Below are positions 54,769 to 63,946 of a stretch of 64,000 nt of DNA, in pieces. Within the stretch, counting starts at the first letter, position 1. Each line of letters begins with the position of its first letter. The stretch comes from Pantoea dispersa. GTDB taxonomy: Bacteria; Pseudomonadota; Gammaproteobacteria; Enterobacterales; Enterobacteriaceae. The notes under the pieces were generated by a model. That model did not search any database and was not told the DNA's origin. It was given only the letters and a program-made list of their open reading frames with translations. Position numbers and translations under genes: made by a program. Location: positions 303,546 through 367,545 of the forward strand of contig NZ_SCKT01000004.1 of assembly GCF_014155765.1 (NCBI RefSeq), in the 5' to 3' direction.

Positions 54769-56067
54769 ATGTCCTTTTCTCATCTTGCTGCGCTGCTGCC
54801 AGCCGATGCCCGCTGCGTGCTGGCATTCAGCGGCGGGCTCGATTCCAGCGTTCTGCTGCATCAGTTAGTGAGCTGGCAACGCCAGCAGCCGCAGCTGCGC
54901 GTGCGCGCATTACACGTGCATCATGGTTTAAGCCCCAACGCCGATCGCTGGGCGGCGCACTGCCAGCAGCAGTGTCAGCAGTGGCACATTCACTGTGAGG
55001 TGCTGCGCGTGCAGGTGGACGCTCGCGCCGGCGGGATCGAAGCCGCAGCCCGCACGGCGCGCTATCAGGCGTTATTCACTCACCTGCAACCCGGTGAGTA
55101 CTTACTTACTGCTCAGCACCTCGATGACCAGGCTGAAACGCTGCTGCTGGCGCTGAAACGCGGCAGCGGTCCGGCGGGTCTGGCGGCGATGCCGCAGCAG
55201 CGGCAGGTTAACGGCCACTGGCATCTGCGCCCGTTGCTCAACCTCAGCCGTCAGCAGCTGGAAGCTTACGCTGTCGGGCACCAGCTGGACTGGATTGACG
55301 ATGAGAGCAACGCTGACCGTCGCTACGATCGCAATTTCCTGCGCCAGGACGTGCTGCCGCTGCTGCAGGCGCGCTGGCCGCACTTCAGCGCGGCCAGCGC
55401 CCGCAGCGCAGCGCTGTGCGGTGAGCAGGAGCAACTGCTGGATGAGCTGCTCAGCGAGCAGCTGGCGCAACTGACCGATGCCCAGGGCGCACTGCATTTT
55501 CCGCCGCTGCTGGCCTGCAGCGAGGCGCGGCGGCACGCGCTGCTGCGGCGCTGGATTAGCGAACGCGGTGGCGCAATGCCCGCGCGCGACGCGCTGCAGC
55601 GCATTACCGACGAGGTGATGCACAGCCGTGAAGATGCGCAGCCGTGTCTGCGCTTTGGCGCGCACGAACTGCGGCGCTACCGGGAGCGGCTTTACTGGCT
55701 GCCGCGACAGCACTCACTGAGTCAGCACTCGCTAACCTGGCAGCCGCTGACGCAGCCATTAATTTTGCCTGATGGGCTGGGTGAACTGCGCGCCAGCCCG
55801 GCGCAGGCGGAACTGCGCCAGCCGGCGGCGGATGAGCAGGTTATTGTGCGCTTTCAGGCCCGCGGCTATCACCATGTTGTCGGCCGGGCTGGTGGTCGCG
55901 AAATGAAAAAACTGTGGCAGGAGCTGGGCGTCCCGCCGTGGCAGCGCGAACGCATTCCGTTGATTTACTACAACCAGACGCTGATTGCTGCGCCCGGGCT
56001 GTTTGTCACCCGCGCAGGCGCGGCGGGCGAGACGCAAGGCTGGCAGGCGATCTGGTCAACACCCTAA
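54769..56067 (+). CDS. tilS: tRNA(Ile)-lysidine synthetase
   Basis: Attaches lysine to C34 of the CAU anticodon of a minor tRNA-Ile so it reads AUA. The 432-residue protein has the PP-loop SGGLDSSVLL near residues 22-31, the family motifs HHGLSPNADRW and QHLDDQAET, and the C-terminal TilS substrate-binding domains of the long (E. coli-type) form. It is followed 12 bases later by a small cytochrome c gene, which is not at this place in E. coli. Confidence 0.96.
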   Translation: MSFSHLAALLPADARCVLAFSGGLDSSVLLHQLVSWQRQQPQLRVRALHVHHGLSPNADRWAAHCQQQCQQWHIHCEVLRVQVDARAGGIEAAARTARYQALFTHLQPGEYLLTAQHLDDQAETLLLALKRGSGPAGLAAMPQQRQVNGHWHLRPLLNLSRQQLEAYAVGHQLDWIDDESNADRRYDRNFLRQDVLPLLQARWPHFSAASARSAALCGEQEQLLDELLSEQLAQLTDAQGALHFPPLLACSEARRHALLRRWISERGGAMPARDALQRITDEVMHSREDAQPCLRFGAHELRRYRERLYWLPRQHSLSQHSLTWQPLTQPLILPDGLGELRASPAQAELRQPAADEQVIVRFQARGYHHVVGRAGGREMKKLWQELGVPPWQRERIPLIYYNQTLIAAPGLFVTRAGAAGETQGWQAIWSTP

Positions 56068-56079
56068 AAAGGAACAGCA

Positions 56080-56391
56080 ATGATGAAACAGTGGATTGTC
56101 GCGGCGCTACTGGCTGCTGCGCTGCCGGCGTTTGCGCAGGGCGACGTCAAGGCTGGCGCGCAGAAAGCCGCCAGCTGTATGGCGTGCCATGGCGCGGAAG
56201 GTAAGAGCGCGGTGCCGCTTTACCCTAATCTGGCCGGGCAGCATGCGCCCTACCTGCTGCATTCGCTGCAGGCCTACAAAAAAGGCGAGCGCAGTGGCGG
56301 TCAGGCAGAGGTGATGAAAGCCTTTGTTGCCGGGTTGAGCGATCAGGATATGGATGATTTAGCGGCGTACTACGCTTCGCTGCAGCCTTAA
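56080..56391 (+). CDS. Small periplasmic c-type cytochrome (class I)
   Basis: A 103-residue protein with a signal peptide ([19 protein letters not shown], cleavage near 19) and a mature part of about 84 residues. CMACH at 33-37 is the covalent haem site, and Met79 in [11 protein letters not shown] is the probable sixth ligand. The ending [16 protein letters not shown] is typical of cytochrome c553/c4-like monohaem proteins. It begins 12 bases after tilS with AAAGGA upstream, so it is likely cotranscribed. Its electron partner is not evident; maturation needs the Ccm system, outside this window. Confidence 0.92.
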   Translation: MMKQWIVAALLAAALPAFAQGDVKAGAQKAASCMACHGAEGKSAVPLYPNLAGQHAPYLLHSLQAYKKGERSGGQAEVMKAFVAGLSDQDMDDLAAYYASLQP

Positions 56392-56398
56392 GCGAGGT

Positions 56399-56421
56399 GG
56401 GCGGGAACAGCTTTCCCGCCC
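56399..56421. terminator. Shared hairpin between cytochrome c and rof
   Basis: GGGCGGGAA and TTCCCGCCC pair around CAGCT, between the convergent 3' ends of the cytochrome gene and rof. There is no long U run on either strand. Confidence 0.65.
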
Positions 56422-56430
56422 GGGGAGAGA

Positions 56431-56694
56431 TTATTCGTCTTCGCTGACGATAACGGTGCCCAGCTCAGGATGGCTGAAGCTGGCGATGTGGTCGAGACGC
56501 AGCTCGCGCGTTTCACCGGAGAGGTCGACCGCAAGATACTCGACGTTTTTACGTGAGACCATGTCCACGGCTTTCGCTTTCAGCTGGTCGCCGTTTTTGA
56601 GCTCCAGCGACAGCGTCCAGTGTTTGGTACAGGCGAGCTCGAGGTTGTCGTAGTCATCACAGTTGATGGGTTTGTAGGCTTCATTCGTCAACAT
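56431..56694 (-). CDS. rof: Rho-binding antiterminator
   Basis: Small Sm/Hfq-like protein that binds Rho and blocks transcription termination. The 87-residue frame contains [16 protein letters not shown] and [22 protein letters not shown], nearly the same as E. coli Rof (YaeO, 84 residues). The ATG at 56694 lies 14 bases inside the end of yaeP, so the two are coupled. A TTG at 56691 is a possible alternative start. Confidence 0.95.
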   Translation of the reverse strand: MLTNEAYKPINCDDYDNLELACTKHWTLSLELKNGDQLKAKAVDMVSRKNVEYLAVDLSGETRELRLDHIASFSHPELGTVIVSEDE

Positions 56695-56881
56695 AGTCGC
56701 TCACCAATAAGTTTGCAGCGGCATACGCTGCCTGTTCCCTGACAGAAGAGTTTAGCGCAGAATTAGCGGCAATATCATTGAGTGCTTTCAGTGCGCATCC
56801 GATCGCGTCTGGCACATACCCCAGGTCGCCGCTGCCAATCCCGGCATACTTCTGGCGAACTAACTCACAATACTTTTGCAC
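56681..56881 (-). CDS. yaeP: YaeP family protein, function unknown
   Basis: Conserved small protein found with rof in enterobacteria; no function is established. The frame is open from a GTG at 56887, but that codon lies inside the GAGGAGGT Shine-Dalgarno element. The next in-frame GTG, at 56881, has AGGAGG five bases before it and gives 66 residues, the E. coli length, so I use it. The sequence [22 protein letters not shown] and the end [14 protein letters not shown] are family-like. No ATG start is available in frame. Confidence 0.9.
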   Translation of the reverse strand: MQKYCELVRQKYAGIGSGDLGYVPDAIGCALKALNDIAANSALNSSVREQAAYAAANLLVSDYVDE

Positions 56882-57097
56882 ATACACCTCCTCAGCAGAG
56901 CATCAATACTCTGGTTGATATGCGACTATATCACAGGGGTTCGCTGGAAATCAGCCAGGGGGCGCAGGGAAGGTGGCAAAGAAAGGGCAAAAAGTGACAG
57001 CCAGCACTGGTCTCAGCCAGCCTGGCGGCGCACAAAAGGTTAAGTTGATGAACAGGTTATTTCCGGATACAACCGCGCTGATAACGGCAGGTGGCAG

Positions 57098-57508
57098 ATG
57101 ATTGTGCTGTCACGTAGTGTTTCAATTGCGGACAATGAAGTGGAGCTCAGTGCCATTCGCGCTCAGGGCGCGGGCGGCCAGCACGTCAATAAGACGTCGA
57201 CCGCTATCCATCTGCGTTTCGATATTCACGCCTCGTCGCTACCGCCGTTTTATAAACAGCGGCTGCTGGAGGCGAACCACCATTTGATCAGCGCCGATGG
57301 CGTGGTGATTATCAAAGCGCAGGAGTATCGCAGCCAGGAGATGAACCGCGAAGCGGCGCTGCAGCGGCTGATCAACCTGATACGCGAGCTGACAACGGTG
57401 GAGAAAGTGCGCCGCGCGACGCGCCCGACGCGGGCGTCCCGAGAGCGGCGGCTGGAAGGCAAATCACGACGCAGCAATGTGAAGGCGCTGCGCGGCAAGC
57501 TACGCTAA
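57098..57508 (+). CDS. arfB: Alternative ribosome-rescue factor B
   Basis: Peptidyl-tRNA hydrolase that frees ribosomes stalled at the ends of broken mRNAs. The 136-residue protein has the catalytic GGQ at 26-28 ([14 protein letters not shown]) and a basic C-terminal tail (about 105-136) that enters the empty mRNA channel. AGGTGG precedes the ATG. In E. coli yaeQ lies before and nlpE after this gene; here both are absent, and its 3' end meets that of proS. Confidence 0.96.
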   Translation: MIVLSRSVSIADNEVELSAIRAQGAGGQHVNKTSTAIHLRFDIHASSLPPFYKQRLLEANHHLISADGVVIIKAQEYRSQEMNREAALQRLINLIRELTTVEKVRRATRPTRASRERRLEGKSRRSNVKALRGKLR

Positions 57509-57533
57509 AAAAAACGCCTCCGGCAGGAGGCGT
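57506..57533 (-). terminator. Terminator between arfB and proS
   Basis: ACGCCTCC-GGCA-GGAGGCGT with eight A residues on its left, which read as a U run for minus-strand transcripts. It lies eight bases past the proS stop and ends proS best; arfB transcripts may also use the hairpin. Confidence 0.9.
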
Positions 57534-57540
57534 CAGGGGA

Positions 57541-59259
57541 TTACTTGTTGAGTGCGCGGCTGAGGAAGTCGACGATGTCGTGCTGCTTGATCATCTGCTT
57601 CTCGCTGGCGGCGCGGGCTTTGTACTCGATCTCCTGGTTATCCAGGTTGCGATCGCCAATTACAATAGTGTGCGGTACGCCAATCAGTTCCATATCGGCG
57701 AACATCACGCCCGGACGCTCTTTACGATCGTCAAGAATGACATCAATGCCTTTGGCGCGCAGCTCGTTGTACAGCTGTTCCGCCAGCTCTTTCACGCGGA
57801 AGGATTTGTGCATGTTCATCGGCAGAATCGCCACTTCGAACGGTGCCAGCGCCGCTGGCCAGATAATTCCGCGCTCGTCGTGGTTCTGTTCGATAGCCGC
57901 CGCCACGACGCGGGTGATACCGATACCGTAGCAGCCCATGGTCATGATCTGGTTGCGACCATCTTCACCCTGTACCGCTGCTTTCATCGCGTCCGAATAT
58001 TTGGTGCCGAGCTGGAAGATGTGGCCGACTTCAATGCCGCGCTTAATCATCAGCACGCCTTTACCATCCGGGCTCGGATCGCCTTCTACCACGTTACGAA
58101 TATCTTCTACGCGTGCTTCTGGCAGATCGCGGCCCCAGTTGATGCCGGCATAGTGCTGGCCATCAATGTTGGCGCCTGCCGCGAAGTCACTCATTTTTGC
58201 CACAGTGCGGTCAGCAATCACCGGGATGGTCAGGCCGACCGGACCGAGAGAGCCAAAACCGGCACCGATGGCGGCGCGAATCTCTTCCTCGCTGCCCATT
58301 TCCAGTGGCGCGGCCACGATGTCCAGATGCTCGGCTTTGATTTCGTTGAGCTCGTGGTCGCCGCGTAACAGCAGCGCAACCAGCGAATGACCGCTCTCTT
58401 CGCTGGCTTTCACAATCAGCGTTTTCACCGTTTTTTCTACCGGGATCTGGTGCTGTTCGACCAGCTCGGCGATGGTTTTCGCGTTTGGCGTAGCGAACTG
58501 CGTCAGCGCCTGCGTTGCCGCCGGGCGCTCACCGGCAGGAGCCAGCGCTTCGGCTTTCTCAATGTTGGCCGCGTAATCGGACTCGCTGGAGAAGATCACA
58601 TCATCTTCACCACTCTGCGCCAGCACCTGGAACTCATGCGAGCCGCTGCCGCCAATCGAACCGGTATCGGCCTGCACGGCGCGGAAATCCAGCCCCATGC
58701 GGCTAAAGCTCTGGCTGTAGGCGCGGTACATCGCATCGTAAGTTTCCTGCAGCGACTCCTGCGAGGTGTGGAATGAGTACGCATCCTTCATGATGAATTC
58801 GCGCGAACGCATCACGCCAAAACGCGGGCGTACTTCATCACGGAATTTGGTCTGGATCTGATAGACGTTGAGCGGCAGCTGCTTATAGGAGCTCAGCTCG
58901 TTGCGGATCAGGTCGGTGACCACTTCTTCATGGGTCGGACCCAGCACGAACGGACGTTCGTGGCGGTCTTTAATGCGCAGCAGCTCCGGGCCGTACTGCT
59001 CCCAGCGACCGCTCTCTTCCCACAGATCGGCTGGCTGAACCACCGGCATGGAGATCTCAATCGCACCGGCGTTGTTCATCTCTTCGCGCACGATGTTTTC
59101 AACTTTTCGCAGCACGCGAATACCGGTCGGCAGCCAGGTATAGAGACCGGAAGCCAGTTTGCGGATCATACCGGCGCGCAGCATCAGCTGGTGGCTGATC
59201 ACTTCAGCATCGGAAGGCGTCTCCTTCAGGGTGGAGAGCAGATATTGAGTAGTACGCAT
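57541..59259 (-). CDS. proS: Prolyl-tRNA synthetase
   Basis: Charges tRNA-Pro with proline. The start [19 protein letters not shown] gives 572 residues, as in E. coli; an upstream frame to 59337 is rejected. It is a class II synthetase with the bacterial arrangement: motif 1 and 2 region ([18 protein letters not shown]), an inserted editing domain (about 220-400) that removes misacylated alanine, motif 3 ([13 protein letters not shown]) and a C-terminal anticodon-binding domain (about 475-572). Confidence 0.97.
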   Translation of the reverse strand: MRTTQYLLSTLKETPSDAEVISHQLMLRAGMIRKLASGLYTWLPTGIRVLRKVENIVREEMNNAGAIEISMPVVQPADLWEESGRWEQYGPELLRIKDRHERPFVLGPTHEEVVTDLIRNELSSYKQLPLNVYQIQTKFRDEVRPRFGVMRSREFIMKDAYSFHTSQESLQETYDAMYRAYSQSFSRMGLDFRAVQADTGSIGGSGSHEFQVLAQSGEDDVIFSSESDYAANIEKAEALAPAGERPAATQALTQFATPNAKTIAELVEQHQIPVEKTVKTLIVKASEESGHSLVALLLRGDHELNEIKAEHLDIVAAPLEMGSEEEIRAAIGAGFGSLGPVGLTIPVIADRTVAKMSDFAAGANIDGQHYAGINWGRDLPEARVEDIRNVVEGDPSPDGKGVLMIKRGIEVGHIFQLGTKYSDAMKAAVQGEDGRNQIMTMGCYGIGITRVVAAAIEQNHDERGIIWPAALAPFEVAILPMNMHKSFRVKELAEQLYNELRAKGIDVILDDRKERPGVMFADMELIGVPHTIVIGDRNLDNQEIEYKARAASEKQMIKQHDIVDFLSRALNK

Positions 59260-59350
59260 TAATTTACGATTCCAGTTGTACGGAAGGATACGAACAAAAA
59301 ATTTGCTGGCGGCTAGTGTACCAGCGAGATCCGTCACTCAAAAGCTTGTT

Positions 59351-60058
59351 TTAGCGCGGATCGAGCGCGATCACCTCGGTTCCCGCCGCGTCAATGCGCC
59401 AGCGCACATTAAAGTCGAGCAGCCACGCGGCATATTCACGGCCAGGGCTTTCGCCTTTGCGATAAGCCGGACGCGGATCCTGCGCCAGCACTTCAGTGAT
59501 AAAGCGCGCCAGCTGCGGGTAATGGCGTTGCTGCTGCTGCAGTTGTTGCTGCGCCTGCGCGGAGAAACGCACCGGCATGCTGGCGTCGGGCGCGCTCTGA
59601 GCGAACCCCGCGCGCGCCTCCGGCAACGCTTCGGCGAAGGGCAGGTAAGGCTTGATATCCACCACAGGGGTGCCGTCCACCAAATCGAGGCTGCCTAATT
59701 GCAGAATCACCTGTTGCTGCTCGCAGCGGATGCCTTTGAGCTCAACCAGCGACATGCCGATAGGATTGGGGCGAAAGGTCGAGCGGGTGGCAAATACGCC
59801 CATGCGGGCATTACCGCCGAGGCGCGGCGGGCGTACGGTTGGGCACCAGCCGCCTGCCATGGTCTGGTGAAAGACAAACAGCACCCATAGATGGCTGAAT
59901 GCCTCCAGTCCACGCACCGCTTCAGGCTGATTGTACGGCGCCAGCAGATGCAGTTCGCCACCGCCGTCCTGCACCAGACCCGGCTGGCGCGGTACGGCAA
60001 ATTTCTCTTTCCACGGCGAACGGATCACGCCGATTTGCGCAAAGGCAAATTCACTCAT
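59351..60058 (-). CDS. trmO: tRNA (N6-threonylcarbamoyladenosine(37)-N6)-methyltransferase
   Basis: Methylates t6A37 of threonine tRNAs to m6t6A using SAM. The start MSEFAFAQIGVIRSPWKEKF gives 235 residues; the N-terminal TsaA/UPF0066 domain (about 1-150) includes RPPRLGGNARMGVFATRSTF and RPNPIGMSLVEL. The ATG overlaps the stop of rcsF in an ATGA arrangement, so the two are coupled. Older symbol tsaA (yaeB). Confidence 0.94.
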   Translation of the reverse strand: MSEFAFAQIGVIRSPWKEKFAVPRQPGLVQDGGGELHLLAPYNQPEAVRGLEAFSHLWVLFVFHQTMAGGWCPTVRPPRLGGNARMGVFATRSTFRPNPIGMSLVELKGIRCEQQQVILQLGSLDLVDGTPVVDIKPYLPFAEALPEARAGFAQSAPDASMPVRFSAQAQQQLQQQQRHYPQLARFITEVLAQDPRPAYRKGESPGREYAAWLLDFNVRWRIDAAGTEVIALDPR

Positions 60059-60456
60059 TGATTCGAAACTTTCAGCGCAGAGCCCTGGCATACGGCCTGG
60101 CGATAGCAGCCTGGCGTGCTGGAGACAATTTCACACTTGTGCAGCAGCACGGCGTTGGCTTTCATGCCGGCCGCTTTAATCTGCAGGCGTTTACGCGCGG
60201 TATTGAGGTTCGGCGGCGAGTCCTGGGTGCTGCTCTGGCAATCATCACCCGACACTTCGCCCAGATCGCGGAACGGATTGCTGACCAGATCGGTCGCATC
60301 GGTATAGATCTTCACCGGGGCCGGACGCGCAGCCGGTTTGCGCTGAGGTTCGCTGGTTGATTGCTGCGGGCGAGACGGAGCACTGCTTATTGGGTGATAT
60401 TCACGCACGCACCCGGTCAGCATCAATGCCAACAAGCAGAGCGGTAAAAAACGCAT
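60055..60456 (-). CDS. rcsF: Rcs envelope-stress sensor lipoprotein
   Basis: Outer-membrane lipoprotein that senses lipopolysaccharide and peptidoglycan damage and signals through IgaA to the Rcs phosphorelay. The 133-residue protein has a lipobox LTGC with lipid-bearing Cys16, a proline-rich linker (about 25-50), and a folded domain with four cysteines (73, 108, 117, 123), the number and spacing expected for the two disulfides of RcsF. It is upstream of and coupled to trmO. Confidence 0.95.
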   Translation of the reverse strand: MRFLPLCLLALMLTGCVREYHPISSAPSRPQQSTSEPQRKPAARPAPVKIYTDATDLVSNPFRDLGEVSGDDCQSSTQDSPPNLNTARKRLQIKAAGMKANAVLLHKCEIVSSTPGCYRQAVCQGSALKVSNQ

Positions 60457-60543
60457 GGCAACATCCTCATGTAATAAAAAGTGGCGTTATTGAAACAAGG
60501 ACGACCAGAAATAACAAGTCAGCTGCCACATGCTGAAATAGAA

Positions 60544-60563
60544 AGGGCGGCCGAAGCCGCCCT
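60544..60563 (-). terminator. Hairpin after metQ
   Basis: AGGGCGGC-CGAA-GCCGCCCT, an 8-base stem 20 bases past the metQ stop on the minus strand, followed by an interrupted T-rich stretch (CTTTCTATTTC). Confidence 0.8.
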
Positions 60564-60583
60564 GCACCGCATGAAAGGGATAA

Positions 60584-61399
60584 TTACCAGCCTTTCACTG
60601 CGCCGCCGTTGAAGATTTTGTTGGCGGCTTCAGACACTTCGTCTGACTGATAAGCCTCAACAAACTTCTTCACGTTCTCCGCGTCTTTGTTGTCTTCGCG
60701 GCTAACGATCAGGTTCACGTACGGCGAGTCTTTATCTTCTACGAAGATGCCGTCTTTCGCTGGGGTCAGGCCAATCTGGCTGGCGTAAGTGGTGTTGATC
60801 ACCGCCAGCGCAATCTGCTGATCGTCCAGTGAACGTGGCAGCTGTGGCGCTTCCAGCTCAACAATCTTCAGGTTCTTTGGATTCTCAGTGATATCCAGTG
60901 AGGTTGGCAGCAGGCCCACACCATCTTTCAGTTTGATCAGGCCCACTTTCTGCAGCAGCAGCAGAGAACGACCGAGGTTGGTTGGATCGTTCGGGATAGC
61001 GATCTGCGCACCGTTCTGCAGCTCATCCAGCGATTTGATTTTTTTCGAGTAGCCGGCAATCGGATAAACGAAGGTGTTGCCGACCGGCACCAGTTTGTAA
61101 CCGCGGTCTTTGATCTGCTGATCGAGGTACGGCTTGTGCTGGAAGGCGTTAACGTCAATATCGCCTTTGCTCAGCGCTTCGTTAGGCAGCACGTAATCGT
61201 TAAAGGTAACCAGTTCAACATCGAGACCGTATTTCTCTTTCGCGACTTTCACGGCAGTTTCCGCAACCTGCTGCTCAGCCCCGACAATCACACCCACTTT
61301 AATGTGGTTGGGATCTTTCTCTTTCTGATCGCATCCTGCCAGCGCAATCGCGCCAATCAGAGCACCCACAGCGGCAATCTTTTTAAATGTGAAAGACAT
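60584..61399 (-). CDS. metQ: Methionine ABC transporter substrate-binding lipoprotein
   Basis: Binds D- and L-methionine at the outer face of the inner membrane and passes it to MetI. The 271-residue protein has a lipobox LAGC with Cys23, then the NlpA-family body with VGVIVGAEQQVAE, GDIDVNAFQHKPYLDQQ and IPNDPTNLGRSLLLLQKVGL. It is the last gene of metN-metI-metQ, under probable MetJ control. Confidence 0.96.
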   Translation of the reverse strand: MSFTFKKIAAVGALIGAIALAGCDQKEKDPNHIKVGVIVGAEQQVAETAVKVAKEKYGLDVELVTFNDYVLPNEALSKGDIDVNAFQHKPYLDQQIKDRGYKLVPVGNTFVYPIAGYSKKIKSLDELQNGAQIAIPNDPTNLGRSLLLLQKVGLIKLKDGVGLLPTSLDITENPKNLKIVELEAPQLPRSLDDQQIALAVINTTYASQIGLTPAKDGIFVEDKDSPYVNLIVSREDNKDAENVKKFVEAYQSDEVSEAANKIFNGGAVKGW

Positions 61400-61436
61400 A
61401 TCCTTTCCTTAATAGAGGACTATTGATGTTGTTTGC

Positions 61437-62090
61437 TTATTTATGTGACACCGCACGCACGATGCGGTCACCACAGAACTGAATTAAATACACCAGCACC
61501 ACCAGCAAAATCAGCACGGTATTCATCACGGTGGCGTTATAGCCGATGTAACCATACTGATAGCCAATCTGGCCCAGACCGCCCGCGCCCACAGCACCGC
61601 CCATGGCGGAGTAGCCCACCAGCGTAATCAGGGTAATTGTAGCGGCATTCACCAGCCCTGGCAGCGCTTCCGGCAGCAGCACTTTACGCACGATCTGCAG
61701 CGGTGTGGCACCCATGGCGCGCGAGGCTTCAATCAGTCCGGTCGGCAACTCAAGCAGCGCATTTTCCACCATACGGGCGATAAACGGCGCCGCGCCCACG
61801 GTCAGCGGAACGATAGCCGCCTGCAGGCCAATGGAGGTGCCGACGATGGCGCGAGTAAACGGAATCATCCACACCAGCAGGATAATGAAAGGGATAGAAC
61901 GGAAAATATTGACGATGGCTGACAGCACGCGATACAGCGCAGTGTTGGCCAGAATCTGCCCCGGACGGGTGACGTACAGCAGTACGCCAACCGGCAGGCC
62001 AAGCACAAAGCCAAAGAAACCAGAAACGAAGGTCATCATCAGCGTTTCCCAGACGCCACGCGTCAGTAACCACAGCATCGCTTCAGACAT
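61437..62090 (-). CDS. metI: Methionine ABC transporter permease
   Basis: Inner-membrane channel subunit of the methionine importer. The 217-residue protein has five predicted membrane segments and the binding-protein-dependent permease loop [23 protein letters not shown] (EAA motif) that contacts MetN. Its start overlaps the end of metN by eight bases. Confidence 0.97.
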   Translation of the reverse strand: MSEAMLWLLTRGVWETLMMTFVSGFFGFVLGLPVGVLLYVTRPGQILANTALYRVLSAIVNIFRSIPFIILLVWMIPFTRAIVGTSIGLQAAIVPLTVGAAPFIARMVENALLELPTGLIEASRAMGATPLQIVRKVLLPEALPGLVNAATITLITLVGYSAMGGAVGAGGLGQIGYQYGYIGYNATVMNTVLILLVVLVYLIQFCGDRIVRAVSHK

Positions 62091-63114
62091 AACCCAGCAC
62101 CTCTACTTTCACATGATTTTCTTTCAGCCAGGCAATAGCGGCTTGTGTATCTGTTTCACTGCCGTCCATTTCGGCCAGCATGATGCCGAACTTCACGCCA
62201 CCGGCGTAATCCATCTGGGCACTGATAATGTTGTTATTGACGTTGAAACGGCGCGCGGCTTCTGACAGCAGCGGCGCATCCACCGATTTACCGGTGAACT
62301 CCAGCCGCAGCAGCGGCACGCTCTCGCTGCCCGCGCTCGCCTGCATGCGCTGCTGGTAATCATCCGGAATATCCAGATGCAGCGTTGACTGAATAAACTG
62401 CTGGGCCAGGGGCGTTTTCGGGTGCGAGAACACTTCGCTGACGCTGTCTTTTTCAATCAGTTCGCCGTTGCTGATCACCGCTACCTGATCGCAGATGCGT
62501 TTCACCACATCCATCTCGTGGGTGATAAGCAGAATAGTGATGCCGAGCCGACGGTTGATGTCTTTCAGCAGCTCCAGAATCGAGCGGGTGGTGGCCGGGT
62601 CCAGCGCGCTGGTGGCTTCATCACACAGCAGGACCTTCGGATTGCTGGCCAGCGCACGGGCAATCGCGACGCGCTGTTTCTGACCGCCGGACAGATTCGC
62701 CGGCCAGCTGTCGTGTTTGTCCGCCAGACCGACCAGCTCCAGCAGCTCGCTGACGCGCTTTTTGATCGCTTCGCGTGACAGGTTACCCAGCTCAAGCGGC
62801 AGCGCAACGTTGCCCGACACGGTGCGGGAGTTCATCAGGTTGAAGTGCTGGAAGATCATGCCAATCTGGCGGCGCGCCAGCGTTAACTGCCCGGAAGAGA
62901 GCGCGGTGAGCTCCTGACCGTCAACCAGCACGCGACCGGATGTCGGGCGCTCCAGCAGATTGACGCAGCGGATGAGCGTACTTTTACCGGCACCGGATGA
63001 ACCGATGACGCCATAAATTTGTCCGGCAGGCACGTGCAGGCTAACGTTTGACAACGCCTGAATAGTGCGTGAACCCTGCTGGAACACTTTGGTGATATTT
63101 TCGAGTTTAATCAT
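62083..63114 (-). CDS. metN: Methionine ABC transporter ATP-binding protein
   Basis: ATPase of the methionine importer. The 343-residue protein has Walker [10 protein letters not shown] near residue 38, signature LSGGQKQR, Walker [12 protein letters not shown] and the H-loop LITHEMDV. The C-terminal NIL/ACT domain (about 265-343), which binds methionine and inhibits transport when the cell is full, is intact. It leads the metNIQ operon, with probable MetJ boxes upstream. Confidence 0.97.
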   Translation of the reverse strand: MIKLENITKVFQQGSRTIQALSNVSLHVPAGQIYGVIGSSGAGKSTLIRCVNLLERPTSGRVLVDGQELTALSSGQLTLARRQIGMIFQHFNLMNSRTVSGNVALPLELGNLSREAIKKRVSELLELVGLADKHDSWPANLSGGQKQRVAIARALASNPKVLLCDEATSALDPATTRSILELLKDINRRLGITILLITHEMDVVKRICDQVAVISNGELIEKDSVSEVFSHPKTPLAQQFIQSTLHLDIPDDYQQRMQASAGSESVPLLRLEFTGKSVDAPLLSEAARRFNVNNNIISAQMDYAGGVKFGIMLAEMDGSETDTQAAIAWLKENHVKVEVLGYV

Positions 63115-63197
63115 TAGTTTAATTGTTATCGTGTTGCGTTGTCCGTGGTGTATCGGTTTTCGCGCCGCCGGGGCAGGCGAAATCTGGATGGATGGTA

Positions 63198-63213
63198 AGG
63201 CATCCAGACGGCT
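63198..63213. promoter_or_regulatory. Probable MetJ operator (two met boxes)
   Basis: Two adjacent 8-base boxes, AGGCATCC and AGACGGCT, match 5 and 7 of 8 bases of the met box consensus AGACGTCT, the second in either orientation. They lie about 85-100 bases upstream of metN in the 188-base divergent gap with gmhB. Repression by MetJ with SAM is inferred from this and from E. coli metNIQ. Confidence 0.5.
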
Positions 63214-63302
63214 AAATCAATCAAAGTCATTCAATCTGCCATTCTCACGGTATGCGCAATCATGCGATACTGCGCGGCACTATTTGCAGCAGGAGTTTCT
63301 AC

Positions 63303-63863
63303 GTGGCGAACCCAGTCCCGGCTATTTTTCTCGATCGTGATGGCACCCTGAATGTTGATCACGGCTATGTTCATGAGATCGACAATTTTCAGTTTATTGA
63401 TGGCACCATTGAAGCGCTGCAGGCGTTAAAGAAGATGGGCTACGCGCTGGTGCTGGTAACTAACCAGTCTGGCATCGCGCGCGGCATGTTTACCGAAGAT
63501 CAGTTTATGCAACTCACTGAGTGGATGGACTGGTCGCTGGCCGATCGCGATGTCGATCTCGACGGCATCTATTTCTGTCCGCATCTGCCTGATGCAACGG
63601 TCGTGGAGTACCGTCAGACTTGCGATTGCCGCAAGCCGCAACCGGGCATGCTGCTTTCGGCACAGAAACACCTGAACATCGATATGGCGGCTTCTTATAT
63701 GGTGGGCGATAAGCTGGAAGATATGCTGGCAGCGCAGGCGGCAGGTGTGGGAACCAAAGTGCTGGTGCGCAGTGGTAAGCCGGTCACCGCCGAAGGCGAA
63801 GCGGCTGCGGATTGGGTGATTGATAGTCTCGCAGAGCTGCCGGCGCGCATGAAAAAGGCCTGA
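63303..63863 (+). CDS. gmhB: D-glycero-beta-D-manno-heptose 1,7-bisphosphate 7-phosphatase
   Basis: HAD-family phosphatase making the heptose 1-phosphate used for the lipopolysaccharide inner core. It starts at GTG (63303), with CAGGAG before it, reading [15 protein letters not shown]; the frame is open further upstream but not conserved. The 186-residue protein has the DxD nucleophile motif FLDRDGT, VTNQSG, and zinc-binding residues in CPHLPD with CDCRKPQPG. It is the last protein gene before the rRNA-type promoter. Confidence 0.96.
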   Translation: MANPVPAIFLDRDGTLNVDHGYVHEIDNFQFIDGTIEALQALKKMGYALVLVTNQSGIARGMFTEDQFMQLTEWMDWSLADRDVDLDGIYFCPHLPDATVVEYRQTCDCRKPQPGMLLSAQKHLNIDMAASYMVGDKLEDMLAAQAAGVGTKVLVRSGKPVTAEGEAAADWVIDSLAELPARMKKA

Positions 63864-63874
63864 AATCAGGCCTT
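63855..63874 (+). terminator. Hairpin at the gmhB stop
   Basis: AAGGCCTGA and TCAGGCCTT pair across two bases, with the gmhB stop codon inside the stem. Only a short T stretch follows, so termination may be partial. Confidence 0.65.
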
Positions 63875-63918
63875 CTGCACAAATCTTAAGCGAACAGTAA
63901 AAAAGTTGAAATTTGCAC

Positions 63919-63946
63919 TTGCGCTTCCATAAGTTCGCCCTATAAT
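63919..63946 (+). promoter_or_regulatory. P1 promoter of a ribosomal RNA operon (genes outside window)
   Basis: TTGCGC (63919-63924) and TATAAT (63941-63946) are 16 bases apart, the short spacer typical of rrn P1 promoters. The -10 is followed by GCGCCACCACTGAG, the discriminator and start region nearly identical to E. coli rrn P1. The A/T-rich stretch at about 63896-63915 resembles an UP element. In E. coli rrnH follows gmhB, so a 16S-23S-5S operon probably begins just past the edge. Stringent control by DksA and ppGpp is expected. Confidence 0.88.
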
